From positions 310,001-374,000 of the forward strand of contig CAVTVK010000005.1 in assembly GCA_963738135.1 (NCBI GenBank): a stretch of 64,000 nucleotides of DNA, written 5' to 3'. Positions 1 to 6,826 of the stretch are shown here, one piece after another (positions within the stretch are counted from its first letter, which is position 1; every line of letters begins with the position of its first letter). Origin of the DNA: Bog-473 sp963738135. Lineage in GTDB: Bacteria > Actinomycetota > Acidimicrobiia > Acidimicrobiales > RAAP-2. The notes below the pieces were generated by a model that did not search any database, was not told the origin of the DNA, and worked only from the letters and a program-made list of their open reading frames with translations. The position numbers and the translations under genes were made by a program.

Positions 1-1
1 G

Positions 2-451
2 TGGTGGAACCGCTACACGCAAGGAGACTTGGACAAGGCGGACGGCCTTCTGGAACTCGGCGGCGTGGGCGACATCGGCGACCGCGCGTTCGGGGTGATT
101 TCTGAGGGCGAGCGCCAACAGGTGCTCCTGGCTCGGGCTCTCATGAGCGATCCTGAGCTGCTGCTGCTCGACGAACCGTTCGCCGGCCTCGACCTCGGAG
201 CCCGGGAGCGGTTGTTGGTCCGGCTCACCGCGCTGGCGTGTGATCCCGGCAATCCACCGATCGTCCTCGTCACCCATCACTGCGAGGAGATCCCGCCCGG
301 GTTCACCCACGGTGGACTTCTCTCCGATGGCGCACTCGTGGCGGCGGGCTCGCTGTCTGACGTCGTGACCTCGGAGCGCGTCTCGGCATGCTTCGGGGTG
401 GCGGTCGCCGTGGGGTGCACGGAGGGACGGTGGTGGAGCCGCGCCGCCTGA
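2..451 (+). CDS. ABC transporter ATP-binding protein, 3' part only
   Basis: The frame is open to the window edge, so the N-terminal half, including Walker A, is missing. What remains shows the ABC signature (ISEGERQQ followed by VLLARAL), Walker B with its catalytic glutamate (ELLLLDEP), the D-loop (FAGLD) and the H-loop histidine in LVTHH. The protein would couple ATP hydrolysis to import or export by an unseen permease. The C-terminal tail after the H-loop is short, as in small single-domain ATPases. The substrate cannot be told from this fragment. A TTG at 29 is an internal codon rather than a likely start. The ATPase assignment is firm; the transporter subclass is unknown. Confidence 0.85.
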   Translation, partial: WWNRYTQGDLDKADGLLELGGVGDIGDRAFGVISEGERQQVLLARALMSDPELLLLDEPFAGLDLGARERLLVRLTALACDPGNPPIVLVTHHCEEIPPGFTHGGLLSDGALVAAGSLSDVVTSERVSACFGVAVAVGCTEGRWWSRAA

Positions 452-639
452 AGGTCGTGGCCGATCCGGTGAGCCGGGCGACCCACGCAGGTCTTGATTC
501 GGTCGGCCGCTGAGGGTACAACCGAAAGCACAGGAGAAGTGCCGACGAGGTCGGCGCTGTGGCATTTCCCCACCATCCACCATTTGTAAAGGCTCGTTCA
601 CTAGGGTTTTTACCCGGAGCGAAGGTAGGTCGTCGGGGA

Positions 640-1341
640 GTGACGGTTGTGATCCTGCTGGTCCTCGTAGTGCTTTTGTGGGTGGCAGTTCTGGCCCCGA
701 GCGCTTGGCGGAGATTTGGTGAGCGCCAAGGGGTCGGGTCCATCGACCACTTCCATCACCAGTTGCAGCTCCTTGAACATGCCGGGCCCAAGACCGTGGC
801 GCCGGCTTACCGCCTGCACACGGCCACGCCCGGCGGCAGCCCCTCGGATGTGGTGGATCTGTCGGTGGACTCGTCGCGGCCGAAGTTGGTGCTCTTGCGA
901 CCGACCGAGGACGCGGCGGCGGCGGATGTCGACGGTGGCGATGGTTCGCACTACGAGCGCGTGGGAGTACTCGACCGGCCCGAGCCCGTCTGCCTGCCAG
1001 AAGTGACCGTGTCCGCGCAATCGTTTCGCCGTGAGCAAGCACGACGCCGCTGCACCATGTTGTTGCGCTGCCTGGCCGGGGTGGCCATCTCTACCGGGAT
1101 AATCGGACTGTTTCCCGGGATGCACCTGGCCTTTGTCATCACTGTGCTCTCAGGGTTGGCGGCACTGGGGCTCGTCGGGTTGATCGCGTACGCCAAGGAG
1201 CTCGAAGCCGAGCAGATTCGCCGCCGCACCCGGCGTCAGGACTCTGTTGCAATGCCGCCGGCGGAGGGGTTGGCGACGGCGGGATACCCCGGCGCTTGGG
1301 ACGATGACGAGTTCGAGATGCCTCGGGTGGCCGCTCGCTGA
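640..1341 (+). CDS. Three-TM membrane protein resembling septal GlpR/SepX
   Basis: A GTG at 640 follows a purine-rich stretch and places a hydrophobic segment (VVILLVLVVLLWVAVL) at the extreme N-terminus; a longer version from 559 would add an unlikely Pro/His-rich leader. The 233-aa product has one N-terminal TM helix followed by a WRRFGER basic stop-transfer, a cytoplasmic region of about 120 residues, and two TM helices near residues 150-195. This layout and the DHFHHQLQLLEH segment after TM1 resemble actinobacterial GlpR/SepX, a division-septum membrane protein. The name rests on topology and recall of the family, so it is tentative. A tRNA-Ala gene lies 76 bases downstream. Confidence 0.7.
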   Translation: MTVVILLVLVVLLWVAVLAPSAWRRFGERQGVGSIDHFHHQLQLLEHAGPKTVAPAYRLHTATPGGSPSDVVDLSVDSSRPKLVLLRPTEDAAAADVDGGDGSHYERVGVLDRPEPVCLPEVTVSAQSFRREQARRRCTMLLRCLAGVAISTGIIGLFPGMHLAFVITVLSGLAALGLVGLIAYAKELEAEQIRRRTRRQDSVAMPPAEGLATAGYPGAWDDDEFEMPRVAAR

Positions 1342-1417
1342 GCGCACCCAGCTCGTCGGTGCCGCCCGACCAGGTCCTCCGGGGGGCGCGCCAGGTCCCG
1401 ACTATTCTGGAAGCGCC

Positions 1418-1493
1418 GGGGGTGTAGCTCAGCTGGCAGAGCGCTACGTTCGCAATGTAGAGGCCGTGGGTTCGAATCCCATCACCTCCACCA
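1418..1493 (+). tRNA. tRNA-Ala (anticodon CGC)
   Basis: A 76-base cloverleaf can be drawn: acceptor arm GGGGGTG pairs with CACCTCC (one G-U), D-arm with AGCTCAGCTGGCAGAGC, anticodon stem CTACG/TGTAG with loop TTCGCAA giving anticodon CGC (reads GCG, alanine), and T-arm with the invariant GTTCGAATC. The discriminator is A and the 3' CCA is encoded in the DNA. tRNA 3' ends are common integration points, and the genes that follow look accessory, but I did not find a second copy of the 3' end that would mark an attachment site. Confidence 0.95.
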
Positions 1494-1770
1494 TTTATTT
1501 AGGTGGATCCCCTAGAGAGTCCAGATTTTGCTGGATTTTCGCGGCCGCGGGCCGAATTATCCACAGGGTTTAAGGACGTATTTGTGGACGGGTGATCAAA
1601 TCTGCCCCAGGCAGCGTTATGCAGCTGATCCCGCGCCATCCTGGCGACAGGCTTGAGGTTTGCGCCATGGCTGCTGAGGTCGGTTTGTGTTGCCGTGGGC
1701 TGCCTACCGCAGCTATGGCGGCTGCTGTGATCATCGGTGCTAGTCGAATCTTTGGCACGAAGGCGACGAG

Positions 1771-2964
1771 ATGGGCGCCAGTAGCCTCTGTTCCGTGAGC
1801 GACTTCGCCGTTGGTGTCGCGTCAGTCGGAGCTGGCTACACCACCTTTATGGCCTCAGGGAGTGGGGCGGCCCTTGTTGACTTCGGCGCGCCAAGGGGCA
1901 GAGACGCGCTGCAAGCACTCGAGCGATTCTCGGACCGTCGCCGTCCGCGCCCCAGCCATTGGTGGCCGTGGTGGCGTTGGTGGCCCGGACCCGAGTTCAC
2001 GGAGTTCGTCGTCTCACACCCACACGCTGACCACTACTCCGGTCTCCTTCGGCTGGCGAAAGTGCAGTCCGCCAACGGTCGTCAGGAAAGCCTGATCCGA
2101 CCCGGAGGCACCTTCTTCTATCCGAAGGTCCCAAGGAACAGTGAAGCGCAACGGCTTGTGTTCTTTCTGTCTCAGTTGAACCAAGTGATCTCCTCCCTGC
2201 CTGAGAACGTCTTGGGCCGCGCGGTTGCTGCGACGTCTGACGGTCCCATCCGCGGACAGCCACTGACGCGCGGCGATGAAATCGAGCTCGCCGGGGTCCA
2301 CGTCGATGTTCTGTGGCCACCTCCTTTGCTGGATGAACGCACGACGGCTCGGCTACGGAACCTGGTGCGTGAGTACGAGCAGATTGCCGAAGAGGCTGCG
2401 GAGCGAGGCGACGAGCGGCTGATCCGTGCGGCCGAGGCAGTAAGGGAGCCAACCGATGACTTGCGTATGACTGAGCGCCTCTACGGCATACCCGAGGATC
2501 GCGAACAATTCGGTCTGTCCGAGATAGATGAAGACTTCTCTGAAAAAGGTGAGAGGGACCGGCCCAATCATCTCGACGATCGAGGTTTCGATGCTCGACT
2601 TCGCCAACTCAGGAACGCGATCTCTCGCGGAGCGAACTTGTTGTCGTTAGTACTCGTCACCAGACCACAGCGGTACGTCTTCCTGGGAGATATCGACGAG
2701 TCGCTGCACCCGGACATAATCGGCGATCTGGTCGACCAAGATCACGAGCTACTTCTCTCGGCACATCACGGTACCCATCTCGGTCCTGATCTCCTTCGTC
2801 TACAGAGTCGCTATGTGGTGAGTAGTGTGGGTCCGCCGAGGCTTGATCATCGGGTTCGGCCCGAATACGCGTCGATCGGAACGCACCTTCGCACCGACAA
2901 GGCCGGCGATGTGATGATCTGGATGAACGATGCTGGAACGCATATCGCAACATGCGACTGCTGA
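1771..2964 (+). CDS. MBL-fold metallo-hydrolase, stand-alone
   Basis: The 397-aa protein shows the metallo-beta-lactamase zinc motif HxHxDH as SHPHADHYSGL at about residues 87-97, and an N-terminal strand pattern (VGAGYTTF then AALVDFG) typical of MBL proteins related to the ComEC/Rec2 C-terminal domain. A second metal-ligand segment, LLSAHHGTH, lies near residue 330. Between them is an insert of about 130 residues rich in Glu and Arg. No signal peptide or TM helix is seen, so it is probably cytoplasmic. Substrate is unknown; DNA, nucleotide or small-ester hydrolases all use this fold. It stands alone behind tRNA-Ala with no operon partner, suggesting an accessory gene. Confidence 0.75.
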   Translation: MGASSLCSVSDFAVGVASVGAGYTTFMASGSGAALVDFGAPRGRDALQALERFSDRRRPRPSHWWPWWRWWPGPEFTEFVVSHPHADHYSGLLRLAKVQSANGRQESLIRPGGTFFYPKVPRNSEAQRLVFFLSQLNQVISSLPENVLGRAVAATSDGPIRGQPLTRGDEIELAGVHVDVLWPPPLLDERTTARLRNLVREYEQIAEEAAERGDERLIRAAEAVREPTDDLRMTERLYGIPEDREQFGLSEIDEDFSEKGERDRPNHLDDRGFDARLRQLRNAISRGANLLSLVLVTRPQRYVFLGDIDESLHPDIIGDLVDQDHELLLSAHHGTHLGPDLLRLQSRYVVSSVGPPRLDHRVRPEYASIGTHLRTDKAGDVMIWMNDAGTHIATCDC

Positions 2965-3454
2965 TCTGGGGCCCACGGTCTGCAAGTGACCGGCCTTGCA
3001 GAGGCAAGGGTGGTGAGGATGACCCAGAGCCCGAGTCGTGGACGCCGGAGGCAGAGGCAATCTGTTCGGCTCATAACTGGGAGATCGCTGGTTCAACAAT
3101 TACCCCCGCACTCTTGAATCGCTGGTCGGCGCGTCTGCCGCATAGGACACAGGCGCCTGGCCAGCGGTTTCACAGTCGAGTCTTCGGATGGCACGTGGTG
3201 CATGTGGCAGCACCGGGCATGCCCTAGGCAGTTGCACTACTCAAATGTTTTGTCGGCCATCGCAAAACTTCGATCGAGGTGCTCTACAGATAACCGCTGG
3301 TTCGAGCCATTCGCCCACTTGCTGTTGGCAGCTTTACAACATCTGCCCAGCTCATGAATCCAATGTCTTCTCCGCTATTCAGCGCTCCAAGAACAGGCCT
3401 CGATCGGATGCGATGTAGGTCAACGCGGTCTTTGCGATTTTAACGGTTGCTGTG
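2965..3454. other. 490-base stretch without a recognisable gene
   Basis: Short open frames exist on both strands, but none has a ribosome site, a family resemblance or consistent codon use. Base composition is lower in GC than the flanks, consistent with acquired or decaying DNA between the MBL-fold gene and the TetR gene. I see nothing functional here. Confidence 0.5.
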
Positions 3455-4117
3455 TTAGCGAGGCTGGCGCTGGCGGTTTTGAGTCATGACCTTGTGAGTC
3501 TGATTAGCGGTCAGAGCTGGCGAAGGCAGTGGCGTCAGCGCTCCGCGGTCGGCGCGCATCCCGTCGAGAACCATCACGAGATACCTGCGGTACAGCGTGG
3601 GCGCAAGGGTGCGGGTGCTATCCATGACGCCCGTCAGGGCCAACTGCAGAAAGATCACATCGCTTTGGTTAAAATCAGATCGCAGGATCCCTTGCTGTTT
3701 GGCGCGATCGACCATCTTCTTGATCAGGGGAGCGATCCGGTCTCGAGCTTCGTTGACTCGTCTCTGGCCGAGGTGCGGGCTATTCATGATCTGTGTCAGT
3801 CCCCGGTCACCGAACTGCATCTCAAGTGACCGTTCGAGAAAGGTCACCAATGCCTGCCAGGCATCCGGTTCAGCCAAGGCCTCATTTGCAAGTGCGGCTA
3901 CGTCCTGAAGACGCTGCTCAAAGAGGGCATCGATAACTTCTTCTTTGTTCGCAAAGCGGCGATAGGCAGTACCGACCCCGACGCCAGCGTGGTGCGCGAT
4001 GTCGTTAAGGGTCACGTTGAAGCCACGCTCCGCGAAGAGTTCGCTGGCGGCCGCCAGCAGGCGCTCACGGTTGAGGGCAGCATCCTTTCGCAGCGTGGGC
4101 TGGGCTGTCGTGGCCAT
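3455..4117 (-). CDS. TetR-family transcriptional repressor
   Basis: The 220-aa product has a TetR N-terminal helix-turn-helix at residues 15-62 (RERLLAAASELFAERGF, then LNDIAHHAGVGVGTAYRRFANKEEVIDALF), and a C-terminal ligand-binding region of the form usual in TetR proteins next to short-chain and aldo-keto reductases. It is divergent from the AKR-SDR-cupin operon. The shared 166-base intergenic region carries two near-identical 17-bp palindromes, so it most likely represses that operon and itself. A TAGAAT hexamer 6 bases upstream of its ATG suggests a nearly leaderless transcript. Length is normal and the gene appears intact. Confidence 0.9.
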   Translation of the reverse strand: MATTAQPTLRKDAALNRERLLAAASELFAERGFNVTLNDIAHHAGVGVGTAYRRFANKEEVIDALFEQRLQDVAALANEALAEPDAWQALVTFLERSLEMQFGDRGLTQIMNSPHLGQRRVNEARDRIAPLIKKMVDRAKQQGILRSDFNQSDVIFLQLALTGVMDSTRTLAPTLYRRYLVMVLDGMRADRGALTPLPSPALTANQTHKVMTQNRQRQPR

Positions 4118-4138
4118 GCTCTCATTCTAACACGGAAG

Positions 4139-4196
4139 TGGATAGACAATATCCGTTTGTGTGTTACAGTGGACATAAGCGGATACGAGATATCCG
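4139..4196. promoter_or_regulatory. Two TetR operator candidates
   Basis: Site 1 (4139-4155) reads TGGATA-GACAA-TATCCG and site 2 (4180-4196) reads CGGATA-CGAGA-TATCCG. Both are 6-bp inverted repeats with a 5-base spacer; site 2 is perfect and site 1 has one mismatch. The centres are 41 bp apart, about four helical turns, so two dimers would bind the same face of the DNA. They lie between the divergent TetR and aldo-keto reductase genes, the usual place for TetR operators. Confidence 0.75.
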
Positions 4197-4283
4197 GTCA
4201 CGAAGCCCAACAGGAATGGCCAGGAGCTGTCCGCCAGGGGCTCACTCGCATATAGCGGCAATGAAATCGAAGGGAGAAACACC

Positions 4284-5275
4284 ATGAATTACATCAAGCT
4301 CGGGGGCGCCCTCGAGGTGTCCCGTATCGGCCTCGGGGCCATGGGGATGTCAGCTGCCTACACCGGCGCTGGACAGGACGAGGCGGAGTCGATCCGAACG
4401 ATTCACCGGGCCCTTGACCTCGGTGTCACCTTCATCGACACGGCGGAGGTGTACGGGCCCTATACGAATGAGGAGCTGGTCGGCCGTGCCATCAAAGGTC
4501 GCCGCCATGAGATCGCCCTCGCCACCAAGTTCGGGTTCATATCCAACCGCCCAGGTGTCCAGGGCATGGACAGCACCCCGGAGAACATTCGACTTGCCAT
4601 CGAGGGTTCGCTCCGGCGACTTGGGACCGACTACATCGACCTGTACTACCAGCACCGGGTCGATCCGAATACCCCGATCGAAGAGACGGTCGGCGCGCTT
4701 GCTGAGCTAGTCAAAGAAGGCAAAATTCGCCATATTGGCCTATCCGAGGCGTGGGTCGACAACATCCGCCGCGCTCACGCTGTCCACCCCATCACGGCCT
4801 TGCAGTCCGAATACTCGCTATTTACCCGTGACCTTGAAAACGAGGTCCTGCCGGTCCTCCGCGAGCTAGGCATTGGGCTTGTTCCGTACTCTCCGCTCGG
4901 TCACGGCCTCCTGACGGGACAAATCCACTCACTCGATGACATGGCCGAGGACGACTGGCGACGTACAAACCCACGCTTTATGGGCGAGAACTTCGACCGC
5001 AACATGGCGCTCGTCCGCGAGGTCGAGCAGATCGCAGCCGAAGCTGGTGCCACGCCTGCGCAGGTTGCCTCGCGTGGCTGCTTGCTAAGGGTGACGACAT
5101 CGCCCCGATCCCCGGCACCAAGCGCGTCAGCCGGCTTGAAGAGAACATCGCAGCCGACGACGTGGTCCTCACCGCCGACCAGATTGCTCGACTAAACGCC
5201 CTACCCGCGCCGGCTGGCGACCATCACAACGAGGCCCAGTCGCGCACGCTCGACAGAGGAGAGAACACAAAATGA
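4284..5275 (+). pseudogene. Aldo/keto reductase with one frameshift
   Basis: The reading frame from ATG 4284 (ribosome site GGGAGA) encodes an AKR13-like NADPH-dependent aldo/keto reductase: N-terminal GLGAMGMS, catalytic Asp/Tyr region FIDTAEVYGPYTNEELVG, KFGF lysine, and the Q-SEYSL strand. After residue 262 (GATPAQVA) the family sequence continues in another frame as LAWLLAKGDDIAPIPGTK and on to a stop at 5273-5275. Adding one base near 5069-5070 (GCCTC to GCCCTC) restores a 330-residue protein whose stop overlaps the next gene's ATG as ATGA. Read literally, the product ends at 5195 with a foreign tail and no C-terminal cofactor-binding segment. Either true decay or a base lost from a C run during sequencing. 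Confidence 0.8.
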
Positions 5276-6145
5276 CCCACTCCGAGGATCCTGGCTTCGT
5301 AAACCAAGGCCTCGATCAGATCGCGGTCGTGATCGGTTCGGGCGCGATCGCGCAAGCCATCGTGCGGCGCATCGGCATCGACAAGACGATCTTGCTCGCC
5401 GACATCAACGACGACGCCGCCCAGGCGGCAGCAACTGCGCTGGCCGACGTAGGCTTTCGCACCCAGTCGGCTCATGTCGATGTGTCGTCTGGTGAGTCAG
5501 TCGCCGCGCTGGCCGCTGAGGCCGACGCGCTCGGCACCGTCGTCTACGTTGTTCACACAGCCGGACTGTCACCCGCGCAAGCGACTCCAGAGGCCATCGT
5601 CGCCGTCGACCTCGTCGGTACGGCATACGTCCTGGAGGAGTTTGGTCGCATCATCGCTCGTGGAGGCTCCGGCGTTGTCATCTCCAGTCAGGCTGGACAC
5701 ATGCTGCCGGCGCTGCCGCGGGAGCAGAACGAGGCGCTTAGTCGAACGCCAGCCTCCGAGCTTGACCAGCTGCCATTCCTGCAGCCGGACGCCATCATCA
5801 ACTCTGGCATCGCTTACACGGTGTCGAACGCGCGAACACCTTGCGCGTCCAAGCGGCCAGTGTCGAGTGGGGCGACCGAGGAGCACGGCTGAACTCCCTC
5901 AGCCCAGGCATCATCATGACGCCCTTGCCAGAGACGAACTGAGCGGCCCTGGCGGTGAGGGCTACCAGCAGATGATCCGGGCATCCGCTTCCGGTCGTGT
6001 CGGCACACCCGACGAAGTTGGTGCGGCGGCCGCGTTCCTCATGGGACGCGACGGCAGTTTCATCACCGGAGCGGACCTGCTCATCGACGGGGGAGTCATC
6101 GCAGCGATCGCCGCCGGCCGCTACGAGCTGACGATGGGGGGATAA
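5272..6145 (+). pseudogene. Short-chain dehydrogenase/reductase with two frameshifts
   Basis: ATG 5272 overlaps the restored stop of the AKR gene. The first frame encodes a Rossmann-fold SDR: cofactor motif VVIGSGAIAQAIV, acidic residue at LLADIND, and the SSQAGH strand, ending abnormally at 5892. The family sequence continues in two further frames: RVQAASVEWGDRGARLNSLSPGI, then RDELSGPGGEGYQQM through GSFITGADLLIDGG to a stop at 6145. One base added near 5827 (TCGAA to TCGAAA, restoring YTVSK with the catalytic lysine) and one near 5927 (TTGCC to TTGGCC) give a 291-residue SDR. Both sites are shortened base runs. The substrate is unknown; SDRs in such TetR-linked operons usually act on small carbonyl compounds. 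Confidence 0.8.
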
Positions 6146-6155
6146 GGAGACAGCA

Positions 6156-6386
6156 ATGGAACACATTCAGCCACACATGAGCCTGGGACCTGCTGACTGG
6201 TTCACTGGCGATGTCTTTCCGACCATCGTTCTTACCGGCACAGATCCATCGCGGGTCCGAATGGCCTCCGTCCACTTCTCACCCTGTGCACGAACGGCTT
6301 GGCACTCGCACGCCCTAGGCCAGTACCTTCACATCGTCGAGGGAACGGCGTTGGTTCAGGAGCGGGGCGAACCGGTCGTTGCGTGA
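6156..6386 (+). pseudogene. Cupin-domain protein, C-terminally truncated
   Basis: The 76-aa frame starts with ATG after an AAGGAGA ribosome site, 10 bases behind the SDR gene. It carries the first cupin motif (AWHSHALGQYLHIVEGTALVQERGEPV): two metal-binding histidines, a glutamine-tyrosine step and a glutamate. Related small cupins are about 130 residues and have a second histidine motif, which is absent here: the frame stops just after GEPVVA and neither alternate frame downstream resumes a cupin pattern. This is a true truncation rather than a single-base shift. It completes the TetR-controlled AKR-SDR-cupin operon, but the product is unlikely to fold. Confidence 0.7.
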
Positions 6387-6826
6387 CGACACGCTTCTCG
6401 TGCGAGGAAGCACCGACGAAGACAGCCATTCGTTTGGCGACGTCCGGCGTCGCTATCCAGTCGCGAAAGTGAGTGGCCCGGGTTCTCCATAAAACCCGGC
6501 CGATTCGGTTCAGACATTGCTGGGCCACAAACGGTGGTATTCGACCCGTCCCTTCCGGGCCCTTCCATGTCGGGCGTTCCGGCGGTCCACCAGGGCGGCG
6601 AGACAAGCGGACCTTGGTCTCAGGCTTGAGGACGTTCACTCCTGTCCGCTGGCGAGCCTTCCTGCTGCGATTGGTCCTATTAGCGCAGCTCATAGCTTCG
6701 GCACCTAAAGAACGCCTTACCCACTACTGCGGACGCAGTACCAGTAATGACTGCGGTGGGAGGACGATACTTCGGGCGCTCCTCTTCAGACTTAGACGCA
6801 CTACTCCAACCCCGGAAGGTGCTCTC
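6387..6826. other. 440-base stretch behind the broken cupin
   Basis: Open frames run through here on both strands, including an in-frame extension of the MMPL gene, but they lack ribosome sites and family resemblance. The reverse strand near 6400-6500 reads HFRDWIATPDVAKRMAVF, which looks protein-like and may be the relic of whatever replaced the cupin's 3' end; I could not assign it. A palindrome upstream of the MMPL gene is listed separately. Confidence 0.4.
6725..6740. promoter_or_regulatory. Palindrome upstream of the MMPL-kinase operon
   Basis: TACTGCG-GA-CGCAGTA is a perfect 7-bp inverted repeat with a 2-base centre, about 85 bases before the MMPL start; a partial half-site (GACTGCGG) follows about 8 bases later. 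Its size fits a dimeric NarL/LuxR-type response regulator, and the downstream operon encodes one. The link is inference. Confidence 0.45.

Noticed and set aside
1483..1770. Attachment-site duplication of the tRNA-Ala 3' end
   Set aside because: By eye I found no second copy of the T-arm and acceptor sequence downstream, and no integrase gene.
6473..6826. N-terminal extension of the MMPL gene by 118 codons
   Set aside because: ATG 6827 has a good ribosome site and starts the family's conserved N-terminus; the extension is not protein-like.
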